A stretch of 64,000 nt of DNA from Endomicrobium sp. (lineage in GTDB: Bacteria; Elusimicrobiota; Endomicrobiia; Endomicrobiales; Endomicrobiaceae): positions 130,531 through 194,530 of the forward strand of contig JAISAS010000004.1 in the NCBI GenBank assembly GCA_031266535.1. Reading direction: 5' to 3'. The position numbers were made by a program, and so were the translations under genes. Shown piece by piece: positions 31,718-41,947 of the stretch. Each line of letters begins with the position of its first letter. Position 1 is the first letter of the stretch. The notes under the pieces are model-generated. The model was not told where the DNA came from. It ran no database searches and saw only the letters and a program-made list of their open reading frames with translations.

Positions 31718-33424
31718 TTACTTAATAAACATTCTCAATATTTCATCAACAACACTTTCAGGTTTTAAAAATATTTCTTTACCTTCAGAGTTTCTCCTAA
31801 TCTTTAATCCTACATTTCCATTGATAAGACTTTTTTCTCCAACAGTTATTCTATAAGGTATTCCGATTAAATCAGCATCCTTAAATTTAACTCCAACTCT
31901 CTCATCTCTATCATCAATTAAAATATCCAATCCTTTTGAAAATAGTTTTATATATATATTTTCCGTTATTTTTTTAATTTTATTATTTTTATAATTTATG
32001 GGAATGATTATAACTTCAAAAGGAGCAATGCTATCGGGCCATATTATACCATTATTATCATGAGACTGTTCTATTATCGCAGAAAATATTCTTGTAATTC
32101 CTATACCATAACACCCCATAGTAATAAAATTTACCTTCCCATTTGTATCAAAATAAATAGCATTCATCAATTTTGAATATTTTGTACCTAATTTAAAGAT
32201 ATGACCTATTTCAATTCCTTTTGAAAACATCAATTTCTCTATTTTACATTTTGAACAAATATCTCCATGTACAACTTTTCTTATATCACCAACTACATTT
32301 GCACTATAATCTCTTTTGTAATTTACATTTTTTATATGATAATTCTCTTTATTTGCTCCAACTAAAGCATTTGGTATTTCAATTACAGATATATCAGCTA
32401 CAATTTTTATATTTTTTAGACCTACTGGACCCAAAAAGCCTACAGGAATGTTTGTTATAGAAACAACAGTTTGTTCACTTGCTAAAAATATTTCATTCGC
32501 TTTAAGTAAATCTTTAAGCTTTATTTCATTTATTTCATGATCTCCTCTAACTAAAACAGCAACAGGATTGCCATCATACACGTAAATTATAGTTTTTATA
32601 ATTTTTTTTAAAGGTACGTTTAAAAATTTTGTAACATCTAAAACTGTACCTACATTAGGAGTTACAATTTCTTCCATAGTAAATAACTTATCATTAGTTT
32701 GTTCAACTTTTAAACATTCAGCTTTTTCAACATTTGCACCATAACCACAATTACACCATACTATTTCTTCTTCTCCAATATCTGCCATAGCTATAAATTC
32801 ATGAGAAAATAATCCGCCTATTTCATCTGATACAGCTTCAACAGTACGAAATTTAAAACCACACTTTAAAAATACATTTGTATACGCACTAAACATAATT
32901 TTGTAATATTTTTCTAGATCAATTTCATCAACATGGAATGAATAAGCATCCTTCATTAAAAATTCTTTAGCTCTCATTAACCCAAAACGAGGACGGATTT
33001 CATCTCTAAATTTTATACCAAACTGATACAACATAAGCGGAAGTTGTTTATATGATTTAATATTTTTTCTTATTAATTCTGTTATACATTCTTCAGACGT
33101 TGGTGTGAGGCAATATTCAACTTCTTTCCTATCTTTTAGTCTGAACAATTCCTTACCATAAATATTCCATCTACCAGTTTCCATCCATAGATCTTTAGGA
33201 AGTATTAATGGAAGAACTACTTCTTGACCTCCTATAGCATTCATTTCCTGCCTTACTATATTTTCAATTTTTTTTAAAACTTTAAATCCTAAAGGCAAAA
33301 ATTCATAAAAACCAGAAGAAAGTTTACGTACCATTCCAGATTTTATCATTAATTTCGCAGAAATAGCATCAACATCAGATGAAATTTCCCTCAATGTAGG
33401 AATAAACAATTTAGAAAAAAACAC
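31718..33424 (-). CDS. proS: Prolyl-tRNA synthetase (bacterial type with editing insertion)
   Basis: MIKSGMVRKLSSGFYEFLPLGFKVLKKI, LTPTSEECITEL, FRDEIRPRFGLMRAKEFLMKDAYSFH. Confidence 0.96.
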   Translation of the reverse strand: MFFSKLFIPTLREISSDVDAISAKLMIKSGMVRKLSSGFYEFLPLGFKVLKKIENIVRQEMNAIGGQEVVLPLILPKDLWMETGRWNIYGKELFRLKDRKEVEYCLTPTSEECITELIRKNIKSYKQLPLMLYQFGIKFRDEIRPRFGLMRAKEFLMKDAYSFHVDEIDLEKYYKIMFSAYTNVFLKCGFKFRTVEAVSDEIGGLFSHEFIAMADIGEEEIVWCNCGYGANVEKAECLKVEQTNDKLFTMEEIVTPNVGTVLDVTKFLNVPLKKIIKTIIYVYDGNPVAVLVRGDHEINEIKLKDLLKANEIFLASEQTVVSITNIPVGFLGPVGLKNIKIVADISVIEIPNALVGANKENYHIKNVNYKRDYSANVVGDIRKVVHGDICSKCKIEKLMFSKGIEIGHIFKLGTKYSKLMNAIYFDTNGKVNFITMGCYGIGITRIFSAIIEQSHDNNGIIWPDSIAPFEVIIIPINYKNNKIKKITENIYIKLFSKGLDILIDDRDERVGVKFKDADLIGIPYRITVGEKSLINGNVGLKIRRNSEGKEIFLKPESVVDEILRMFIK

Positions 33425-33470
33425 AAAAAAACCTCCAAATCAAAACATGATAACATAATTTACCAACTCT

Positions 33471-33941
33471 TCATTTTATAAAAATTTTTAATATTTTAAA
33501 TTTTGTTTTTCCTGATGGAAGTTTTACCTCACAAATTTCACCTTCTTTATGTCCTAAAAGACCCTGTACAAGCGGAGATTGTACTGATATTTTGTTTGTA
33601 CCAATATCAGCTTCTTCTAAATCAACAACAGTATATTCATAATCATTGTAATTTTCATCTTGTATAATTATAGTAACACCAATAAAGACTCTATCAGTAT
33701 CAATACTTTTTTCATCAATAATTTTCGCACATGTTATTTTTGATTCAAGTTCAATAATTCTACGCATAAGACTAGAAAGCGTTTCTTTTGCAGCATGATA
33801 TTCTGAATTTTCCTTTAAATCTCCGTATTCTCTAGCTTTGGAAATTTCATCTTGAATTAATGGTTTTCTCTTTTGAAGTTCTTCCAATTCTTTAATAAGC
33901 TTTTCTCTACCCTTTCTAGTTAAATATATTTTTTCCATCAT
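33471..33941 (-). CDS. greA: Transcription elongation factor GreA
   Basis: LTRKGREKLIKELEEL, AREYGDLKENSEYHAAKE, PLVQGLLGHKEGE. Confidence 0.96.
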   Translation of the reverse strand: MMEKIYLTRKGREKLIKELEELQKRKPLIQDEISKAREYGDLKENSEYHAAKETLSSLMRRIIELESKITCAKIIDEKSIDTDRVFIGVTIIIQDENYNDYEYTVVDLEEADIGTNKISVQSPLVQGLLGHKEGEICEVKLPSGKTKFKILKIFIK

Positions 33942-33947
33942 TTTGTC

Positions 33948-35042
33948 TCACTCCTGTGAATTAGCTACATTTTTTAATATAGAAATAATTTTATCTACCC
34001 ATTCATTATGAACAACACTACCTACAATAATACCTTTCTTAAATAATATACCTATATTATTACTTCCTCCAGCTATACCAAAATCAGCATCTTTTGCTTC
34101 ACCTGGACCATTTACAATACAGCCCATCAAAGCTATGCGTATAGGCTTAACCAATTTTCTTAAATTTTTCATAATAAAAATTCTTTTTTCAACTTCAGAA
34201 ACTATCTTTATTAAATTAAATTTACATCTAGAACATGTAGGACATGAAATAATTTCTACACCTGAATTACGTAACATCATAGATTGTAAAATATAATAAG
34301 CCACCCTAACCTCTTCAATAGGATTAGCAGTGAGAGAAATTCTTATTGTATCTCCAAGTTCTTCATGTAATATTATGCCAAGCCCTACAGAAGATTTTAT
34401 AGTCCCGCCAAATATTGAACCTGCTTCTGTTATCCCTAAATGTAAAGGATAATTCCTTTTCGAAGCAAACAATTTATATGCTTGTACCGTAACATCAATA
34501 TTTGATGCTTTTAAAGAAACAACTATATCTAAAAAATTATGTCTTTCTAAAATTCTCACATGCCTCATTGCAGCATCAACAAGAGCTTTTGCTTTTAAAG
34601 AATTATCAGAAAAATTATAAATTTCTTTTAGTGAACCTGCATTAACTCCAATTCTTATAGGAATTCCTACCTTCTTAGCTTCTTTAACTAAAATTTTTAC
34701 TTTATCCTGTGAACCTATATTCCCAGGATTAATTCTCAATTTGTCAATCCCTTGTTTTATCGTTTCGAGCGCTATTCTGTAATCAAAATGAACATCTGCT
34801 ATTAAAGGAATTTTTATATGTTTTTTTATTTTACTTATATTCGAAGTTGACTCCATATCAGGGAAAGAAACTCGCACAAGCTCACAACCTATCTCTTCCA
34901 ATTGTCTAATCTGTTTTAAAGTAGACCTCCAATCTCTTGAATCTGTATTTGTCATAGACTGTACTCTAATAGGAGATCCCCCACCTATTACAACATCTCC
35001 AATATTAATTTTTCTTGTTTGAAATCTTTTATAAAAATTCAT
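33948..35042 (-). CDS. ispG: 4-hydroxy-3-methylbut-2-en-1-yl diphosphate synthase
   Basis: PIRVQSMTNTDSRD, LRINPGNIG, ISCPTCSRC, CIVNGPGEAKDADFGIAGG. Confidence 0.97.
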   Translation of the reverse strand: MNFYKRFQTRKINIGDVVIGGGSPIRVQSMTNTDSRDWRSTLKQIRQLEEIGCELVRVSFPDMESTSNISKIKKHIKIPLIADVHFDYRIALETIKQGIDKLRINPGNIGSQDKVKILVKEAKKVGIPIRIGVNAGSLKEIYNFSDNSLKAKALVDAAMRHVRILERHNFLDIVVSLKASNIDVTVQAYKLFASKRNYPLHLGITEAGSIFGGTIKSSVGLGIILHEELGDTIRISLTANPIEEVRVAYYILQSMMLRNSGVEIISCPTCSRCKFNLIKIVSEVEKRIFIMKNLRKLVKPIRIALMGCIVNGPGEAKDADFGIAGGSNNIGILFKKGIIVGSVVHNEWVDKIISILKNVANSQE

Positions 35043-35106
35043 TAATTTTCACAATTATTTATTTTTTTATTTATTATCAAATCTTTTAAAATATTTGTTT
35101 ACTCAT

Positions 35107-36159
35107 CTATCTAAATAATTTATCAACATTTAATCTTATTAAATCATTATATGTTGCAAAAAGAAAAATAGTTATAATAAAAATTAAACCAATTCCATTA
35201 TAAATTTGAATAAATTTCATTTTCATTTGCTTTCTACTTAATCCTTCAACGAGAAATAATATAATCATACCCCCATCAACCATAGGAATTGGTAACAAAT
35301 TAAATAAACCTAACGCAGTAGATATAATTGCAATTAATTTTACATAACTATATGCGCCATTTTTTGTAGCATCCACCATTGTATGAATAACGCCAATTGG
35401 ACCAGCAATACTAGGTTTTTCAAACGAAATAAGTTTGTCTACAAGATACACAACAGTCATAACAATTTGAATTACTAAAGTTTTTACACCAAGATATAAA
35501 GATTTAAAAAAACTTATTTTTGTTTTTATTACAACTGGAGTTATTCCTATTGCTCCTAATTTGGTTATTGGATCTTTCGCTATAGGAATACTTAATTCAA
35601 AAGAATGACCTTTCCTGTCTATTATAAAAAAAGCCCGCTTATTTGCTCTCTTTCTTATATTTATACATAAATCATTCCACTTATCTACCTTTATTCCATC
35701 TATAGATTTTATTTTATCACCAGGCAAAAGACCTGAAAATTCAGCTGGATAGTTTTTTACAACAGCTCCTATAGAAGAATTTATTGATATTGTTTGTACA
35801 CCATACACATTAAAAATAAAAATAAAAAGAAAAACAGCAAAAATATAATTTGAAAAAGGACCTGCAAATGCTATCAATACCTTCTTATACCATTTAAGAG
35901 ATAAATATTCATCTTTCAAACCTTTAACATCTTTAGGATTTTCACCTGCCATTGAAACAAACCCACCGAAAGGAATTATCTTTATGCAATATTTTGTTCC
36001 ATTATAAGTACTTTTAACTAAATCTGGACCAAAACCAAAAGCAAAAGTCAATATTCTCACTTTAAATATTTTCGCAACGATAAAATGTCCAAACTCATGT
36101 ATAAAAACCAGTAAACTAATTCCAGATACAATATTAATTATTTGGAAAAACGTTATCAT
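35107..36159 (-). CDS. rseP: Site-2 metalloprotease RseP
   Basis: FIHEFGHF zinc motif, PDZ domain, LGLFNLLPIPMVDGG. Confidence 0.95.
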   Translation of the reverse strand: MITFFQIINIVSGISLLVFIHEFGHFIVAKIFKVRILTFAFGFGPDLVKSTYNGTKYCIKIIPFGGFVSMAGENPKDVKGLKDEYLSLKWYKKVLIAFAGPFSNYIFAVFLFIFIFNVYGVQTISINSSIGAVVKNYPAEFSGLLPGDKIKSIDGIKVDKWNDLCINIRKRANKRAFFIIDRKGHSFELSIPIAKDPITKLGAIGITPVVIKTKISFFKSLYLGVKTLVIQIVMTVVYLVDKLISFEKPSIAGPIGVIHTMVDATKNGAYSYVKLIAIISTALGLFNLLPIPMVDGGMIILFLVEGLSRKQMKMKFIQIYNGIGLIFIITIFLFATYNDLIRLNVDKLFR

Positions 36160-36230
36160 AATAAATTCCTTTATGTAATAAAAATTACTTACGCTACAAA
36201 TTTTCTTGATATTAAAATCAAGTAACTAAA

Positions 36231-37397
36231 TCATCCATATGTATGATTATCTATTATTTTGCGTGCATATTTTTTTGCCCAAGAATCAACTTTAAAAAAA
36301 GTTTTTAATGAAACATTTTTCAAAATTCTATGAGATTTTATTGTTATATCAATAATCTTAAATATATCGGTAAATTTTATTTCTTTATTTAAAAAGGCTG
36401 CAACTGCAACTTCATTTGCAGCATTCATTGTAGTAAGCAATGTATATCCTTTTTTTGCTACTGAATAAGCAAGCTTCAAACATGGAAATTTATTAAAATC
36501 AGGTTTATAAAACTCTAATTTATGAATCTTAGCAAAATCTAATGTTTGAATATTTGAATCTAATCTTTCAGGATAAGTTAAAGCATATTGTATCGGAAGC
36601 CGCATATCGTGATTTGAAAGTTGTGCTATAACTGAACCATCAACATACTCAACCATTGAATGTACTATAGACTGAGGATGTATTATAATCTCAATTTTAT
36701 CGATTGGTACACCAAAAAGAATAGAAGCTTCAATACTTTCAAATCCCTTATTCATAAGTGTGGCACTATCAATTGTTATTTTCTTACCCATTTTCCACGT
36801 TGGATGATCTAAAGCCTGCTCTACTGTTATTTTTGAAAAATCTTTATTATATCTGTAAAATGGTCCACCTGAAGCTGTAAGTATAATTTTTTTAATCCGT
36901 GATTTTTTTTCGTTTATACAACATTGAAATATTGCAGAATGTTCACTATCAATAGGAAGTATTGAAACTCCATTTTTATTGGCAAGATTCATTATATAAT
37001 TTCCAGCAACAACGAGGATTTCTTTGTTTGCAATAGCAATATTCTTCTTGGCTTTTATAGCAGCTATTATAGATTTTAATCCAACAGTTCCTACAAGTGC
37101 TACAACAACTGTATCGATTTTTGATGTTGTTACAAGCCTTTCAAGACCTGTATCACCACTATGAACATCAATTCTAAACTTATTCAAAATACACCACTTT
37201 TTTAATTTTTGAGCATCAATCAAATTACTTACAGATACAACTTCTGGTTTAAATTTTTTAATTTGAGACTTCAAAATCTCTATATTAAAACCTACAGCAA
37301 GTCCCACAACATTAACAACATTTTTCATTTTAGAAACTACATCTAGAGTTTGTAAACCTATTGAGCCAGATGATCCTAAAATCGCTATTTTTTTCAT
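36231..37397 (-). CDS. dxr: 1-deoxy-D-xylulose 5-phosphate reductoisomerase
   Basis: AILGSSGSIGLQTLDV, IANKEILVVAG, ILPIDSEHSAIFQC. Confidence 0.97.
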   Translation of the reverse strand: MKKIAILGSSGSIGLQTLDVVSKMKNVVNVVGLAVGFNIEILKSQIKKFKPEVVSVSNLIDAQKLKKWCILNKFRIDVHSGDTGLERLVTTSKIDTVVVALVGTVGLKSIIAAIKAKKNIAIANKEILVVAGNYIMNLANKNGVSILPIDSEHSAIFQCCINEKKSRIKKIILTASGGPFYRYNKDFSKITVEQALDHPTWKMGKKITIDSATLMNKGFESIEASILFGVPIDKIEIIIHPQSIVHSMVEYVDGSVIAQLSNHDMRLPIQYALTYPERLDSNIQTLDFAKIHKLEFYKPDFNKFPCLKLAYSVAKKGYTLLTTMNAANEVAVAAFLNKEIKFTDIFKIIDITIKSHRILKNVSLKTFFKVDSWAKKYARKIIDNHTYG

Positions 37398-38194
37398 TTT
37401 AAAAATTTTAAAATATGATAAACTATAGGTGCCACAAATATATAAGAATCAAATCTATCAAAAAATCCACCATGTCCCGGTATTATTCTACCAGAATCTT
37501 TAACATTAACATCTCTCTTGATAAGAGATTCTGCAAGGTCAGAAGATTGACCAACAATACTAATTACAATACCAAGTAATACCGCATTTTTAAGGGTTAA
37601 AATATTGCTCATAAACATATTTCTACAAATAGTAGAAGTTAAAACAGCAAAAATTATTCCCATTATTGCTCCTTCTATTGTTTTCATAGGACTAATGCTC
37701 ATAGCAAGTTTATGTTTACCAAAAATTTTTCCAAAAATATAAGCTGCAGTATCTAAAATCCAAGTTACTATAAAAATAAAAAACACAAATTCCATACCAT
37801 TATTTAAATCACGTATGTAAATCATATAAACTAGAGTAAGAGGTATAAAAAAAGCTCCAAAAAAAGATGATAATATTCTATTCATACATAAATCAGGATT
37901 TTTATTAAAAAGTTCTGTCCCAAAAAGAATAAATATCATTATGATAGAATAAATACCAACTTTATCTGCTGAAAAATTCTTAAAAAAACACATTAATATA
38001 AAAAACGCTATCATCATTATAAGAGATATAATAATGTAAGGATTATATTTTTTTGACATCAATAATAAATATTCCAGAACACACAACACTGATATAACAA
38101 GCATCATTACACGAAATAAAATATTCCCATAATATACACAAACACATATGAAAGGTATTCCTATGACAGCCGTAAATATCCTGGTTAAAAACAT
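37394..38194 (-). CDS. cdsA: Phosphatidate cytidylyltransferase
   Basis: Multi-TM protein with C-terminal VGQSSDLAESLIKRDVNVKDSGRIIPGHGGFFDRFDS. Confidence 0.95.
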   Translation of the reverse strand: MFLTRIFTAVIGIPFICVCVYYGNILFRVMMLVISVLCVLEYLLLMSKKYNPYIIISLIMMIAFFILMCFFKNFSADKVGIYSIIMIFILFGTELFNKNPDLCMNRILSSFFGAFFIPLTLVYMIYIRDLNNGMEFVFFIFIVTWILDTAAYIFGKIFGKHKLAMSISPMKTIEGAIMGIIFAVLTSTICRNMFMSNILTLKNAVLLGIVISIVGQSSDLAESLIKRDVNVKDSGRIIPGHGGFFDRFDSYIFVAPIVYHILKFLK

Positions 38195-38261
38195 ATTTTA
38201 AAATCCCTATTTTTTCTCTTAAAAAACACAAATATCAAAAGTTTAATATTTTAAGTTTATA

Positions 38262-38969
38262 TTACAATCCTCCAAAACGTCTTTTTCTTTTTTGAAATTC
38301 TTGTACAGCATTTTTTAAATCTTGCTCTGTAAAATCGGGCCACAACTTATCTGTAATATAAATTTCAGAATATGCAATCTGCCAAAGAAGAAAATTCGAT
38401 ACTCTAAATTCTCCAGATGTACGAATAAGCAAATCTGGCTCAGGCTGTCCTGCAGTATATAAAAATGACGACACAATTTCTTCTGTAGGATTTTTAATAC
38501 CACACCTTAACATCTCTACAAAAGCACGTATAAGTTCCTGCCTTGCTCCATAATTCAAAGCTATATTCAACTGAAGTCCTAAATTTTTAGATGTAATTCC
38601 ACAAATATAATCAACTTCAGCTTTTATATCATTAGGAAATTTTGATAAATCACCAAGTATTCTCAAACAAACACTTAAATCACTTAATTCCTTAAATTCT
38701 TTTTTCACAAAAAAAGCAAATAAAGAAAATAACGATTCCACTTCATTTATAGGCCTTTTCCAATTTTCAGTAGAAAAAGCATAAAGAGTCAAAATTTTTA
38801 TCCCAAGACAACTTGCAGCCTTGACGATTTTTTTTACAGTCCTAATCCCTTGTTCATGACCAAAAATTCTAGGTAAAGATTTTTGCCTTGCCCATCTACC
38901 ATTACCATCCATTATAATAGCTACATGTACAGGTATCAAACATTTTCTCTTAATTTTGAGAAATTGCAC
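38262..38969 (-). CDS. uppS: Undecaprenyl diphosphate synthase
   Basis: HVAIIMDGNGRWA, TLYAFSTENWKRP, EPDLLIRTSGEFRVSNFLLWQ. GTG start as given overlaps the upstream ferredoxin gene; an internal TTG start is possible. Confidence 0.95.
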   Translation of the reverse strand: MQFLKIKRKCLIPVHVAIIMDGNGRWARQKSLPRIFGHEQGIRTVKKIVKAASCLGIKILTLYAFSTENWKRPINEVESLFSLFAFFVKKEFKELSDLSVCLRILGDLSKFPNDIKAEVDYICGITSKNLGLQLNIALNYGARQELIRAFVEMLRCGIKNPTEEIVSSFLYTAGQPEPDLLIRTSGEFRVSNFLLWQIAYSEIYITDKLWPDFTEQDLKNAVQEFQKRKRRFGGL

Positions 38970-39123
38970 TTACTGGACAAGTTGATTCACATACTCCACA
39001 TCCTACACATACATCAGAATTAATTTCATACTTATCTTCTTTTTGCTCGATAGCTGAAATAGGGCAATTTCCTGCACACGCTCCACATCCTACACATACA
39101 CTCTTATCAATATGATAAACCAT
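38950..39123 (-). CDS. 2[4Fe-4S] ferredoxin, 57 aa (not in ORF track)
   Basis: Translated by hand: MVYHIDKSVCVGCGACAGNCPISAIEQKEDKYEINSDVCVGCGVCESTCPVSAISQN-stop; two CxxCxxCxxxCP clusters. Confidence 0.93.
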   Translation of the reverse strand: MVYHIDKSVCVGCGACAGNCPISAIEQKEDKYEINSDVCVGCGVCESTCPVSAISQN

Positions 39124-39141
39124 TATTACATTCCCCCTTTC

Positions 39142-39702
39142 TTATATCTGCATTATATCTCGCTGTTTAATAGCCACACTTTCACTTACTTTTTTTACAT
39201 AAATATCTGTAATTTTTTGAGCCTCAATTTCAAATTTATCCTTATCATCCTTAGTTATAATCTTATTTTTTTCAAGCTTTTTTATATTTTCAATTAAAAT
39301 TCTCCTCTCATTTCTTATAGTTATTTTAAATTCCTCAGCCATTTTATTTAGAGACTTAACTATATCTTTTCTTCTATCTTCAGTAAGAGAAGATACTGAG
39401 ACACGTATAAGTTTTCCATTATTTACAGAATTTAACCCTATATCAGCCTTAAGCAAAGCTTTTTCTATTATATTTATTTGAGAAGCATCCCAAGGTCTTA
39501 TCTCAATTGTTTTTGCATCCAAAATATTTATTCCTGCAATTTGACGTACAGTTACAATCGAACCATAACTCTCAACTTTTATATTTTCAATCATTGAACT
39601 ATTTACTTTATTTGTTCTTATAACAGTTAATTCATACTTTAACTTATCTATAGTTTTTTTCATAGTTTCTTCTGTCATAAGAAAAAAATTACGTATTTGC
39701 AA
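39142..39702 (-). CDS. frr: Ribosome recycling factor
   Basis: ELTVIRTNKVNSSMIENIKVESYGS, LTEDRRKDIVKSLNKMAEEFKITIRNERR. Confidence 0.95.
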   Translation of the reverse strand: MQIRNFFLMTEETMKKTIDKLKYELTVIRTNKVNSSMIENIKVESYGSIVTVRQIAGINILDAKTIEIRPWDASQINIIEKALLKADIGLNSVNNGKLIRVSVSSLTEDRRKDIVKSLNKMAEEFKITIRNERRILIENIKKLEKNKIITKDDKDKFEIEAQKITDIYVKKVSESVAIKQRDIMQI

Positions 39703-39703
39703 T

Positions 39704-40402
39704 TTAAACCTCTACCAACGTACCTATTTTTTCACCATCTAAAACTTTCTTTAAATTACCATCTTTATAAAAATCAAATACAGTAACCGATATGTTTGTT
39801 TGCATACATAACGAAAGAGCACAGACATCCATTATTTTTAGATGTTTTTTCAACGCTTCATCAAAAGTTAAATAATCAAATTTAACTGCATTTTTGTTTT
39901 TTTTAGGATCCACAGCATAGACACCGTCAACCTGAGTAGCTTTCAAAAGCATATCAGCTTTTATTTCTGCAGCCCTTAATGCAGCTGCAGTATCTGTCGT
40001 AAAAAAAGGATTTCCAGTGCCTCCAGCAAAAATAACCACATTCCCATCATCAATACATCTTATAGCCCTTTCTTTATTGAAATTTTCAGAAAAACCACAT
40101 ACACCACTTGCAGAAAATACATTGGACTTTATGCTTACTTTTTCTAAAGCATCATTTAGAGCAAAAGAATTTATAACCGTAGCCAACATTCCCATTTTAT
40201 CTGCAGCAACTCTTTCCACAAATTTATCTCTACCTCTCCAAATATTACCCGCACCAACAACAATAGCAAGCTGCACTTTATCACTACTAATAGCAGATTT
40301 AATCTCTTTCGCAACTCTTGTAAGACTACAAATGCTTATCGAAGAAAAATTATCAGAAAAAGTTTCACCAGAAAGCTTTAAAAGTACCCTCTTTACGGAC
40401 AT
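39704..40402 (-). CDS. pyrH: UMP kinase
   Basis: RVLLKLSGETF, VVGAGNIWRGR, AGGTGNPFFTTDTAAALRA. Confidence 0.97.
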   Translation of the reverse strand: MSVKRVLLKLSGETFSDNFSSISICSLTRVAKEIKSAISSDKVQLAIVVGAGNIWRGRDKFVERVAADKMGMLATVINSFALNDALEKVSIKSNVFSASGVCGFSENFNKERAIRCIDDGNVVIFAGGTGNPFFTTDTAAALRAAEIKADMLLKATQVDGVYAVDPKKNKNAVKFDYLTFDEALKKHLKIMDVCALSLCMQTNISVTVFDFYKDGNLKKVLDGEKIGTLVEV

Positions 40403-40406
40403 TATA

Positions 40407-41003
40407 TTATTCTTCCCCTACTCTGAACCTTATAAATCTTTTCACTACTATATTTTCATCTACTTTAGCAATAACATCCATCACTAAATCTTTTATTTTT
40501 CTTTTAAATGTCATATCCCTTATATAAATTTGATCATATAAACATACCTGGTTATAAAATTTTTCAAGTCTACCATTAATAATTTTATCCCATATTTTTT
40601 CAGATTTTTTTTCTTCTTTTAACTGAGACTCATAAATTTCTTTTTCTGTTTCAATTATACTTAAAGGAACAAATTCACGAGAGATATATGTAGGAGCAGT
40701 TGCAGCAATTTGCATTGCAATTTCTTTAACCAAAACTTTAAAATCTTCAGTTTTCGCAACAAAATCAGTTTCACAATTAACTTCAACCAAAACACCAAGA
40801 ATACCATTACCATGTATATACGAATATACAAGTCCATGCCTTACGGACCTATTAATTTTTTTAACAGCTAAAGCCATTCCCTTTTTTCTAAGCAATTGGT
40901 ACGCTTTATCTATATCATTGTTAGCCTCTTTTAACGCATTTTTACAATCAATTATACCTATTCCACTCATTTCTCTTAATTTAGATATAAGCTTTATTGG
41001 CAT
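40407..41003 (-). CDS. tsf: Elongation factor Ts
   Basis: LREMSGIGIIDCKNALKEANNDIDKAYQLLRKKG, EVNCETDFVAK. Confidence 0.96.
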   Translation of the reverse strand: MPIKLISKLREMSGIGIIDCKNALKEANNDIDKAYQLLRKKGMALAVKKINRSVRHGLVYSYIHGNGILGVLVEVNCETDFVAKTEDFKVLVKEIAMQIAATAPTYISREFVPLSIIETEKEIYESQLKEEKKSEKIWDKIINGRLEKFYNQVCLYDQIYIRDMTFKRKIKDLVMDVIAKVDENIVVKRFIRFRVGEE

Positions 41004-41026
41004 GTTTTCACTTCTCCTATTATTTT

Positions 41027-41803
41027 TTATAATATTTTATCATTAACTTTCTCTATTTTTGAATCATTTTCATCATCAACTTTTAACACACCAACATCAG
41101 CATAATCATTTTGTTTTTCCACAACATTTTTACCTTCTACAACAGCATCTGCAATAATAGAACAAAATAACTTTACAGCTCTTATAGCATCATCATTACC
41201 AGGTATAGGATAATCAACCAAATCTGGATTACAATTTGTATCGCAAACTGCAACAATAGGAATATCAAGTTTTTTCGCTTCAGAAACAGCAGTTGCCTCT
41301 TCATTAGGATCTATTACAAACATTACACCAGGAAGACTTGATATATTTTTAAGACCTTCCAAAGATTTTTCTAATTTTATCCTCTCTTTTTCAATTTTCG
41401 ATTGCTCTTTTTTTGAAAGAAAATTAAAAATTCCACCTTTTTTCATTTCTTCTATTTCTTTATATCTGATAATCGATCTTTTTAAAGTTTCAAAATTAGT
41501 AAGTGTCCCACCAAGCCACCTCTCAGAAACAAAATATGCGCCACATCTTAACGCCTCTTCTTTTATAGGAATTTGCGCTTGTTTTTTTGTTCCTACAAAT
41601 ATTATATCCTTACCTTCTATAATAAAATCTTTTACAACTTTATAATTCTTCTTTAGCTCTCTAAGAGTTTTTTGAAGATCGATAATATGAATTTTATTTC
41701 TTGTTCCAAAAATAAACCTAGCCATCTTTGGATTCCATCTCCTTGTTTGATGTCCAAAATGAACTCCAGCTTCTAATAAAGCCTTCATCGTTATATTTGC
41801 CAC
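41027..41803 (-). CDS. rpsB: 30S ribosomal protein S2
   Basis: [57 protein letters not shown]. Confidence 0.98.
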   Translation of the reverse strand: MANITMKALLEAGVHFGHQTRRWNPKMARFIFGTRNKIHIIDLQKTLRELKKNYKVVKDFIIEGKDIIFVGTKKQAQIPIKEEALRCGAYFVSERWLGGTLTNFETLKRSIIRYKEIEEMKKGGIFNFLSKKEQSKIEKERIKLEKSLEGLKNISSLPGVMFVIDPNEEATAVSEAKKLDIPIVAVCDTNCNPDLVDYPIPGNDDAIRAVKLFCSIIADAVVEGKNVVEKQNDYADVGVLKVDDENDSKIEKVNDKIL

Positions 41804-41947
41804 GATTATCTGACTCCTTTTTCAATCTATATACTATTTATTCAATACAAACGCAGACAATTCTATCAAAAAAAATTATAATTCGCAAATATCATAATAA
41901 AGACCAAAAATAGCAACTAAATAGTATATAAAAATTTATATCTATCT

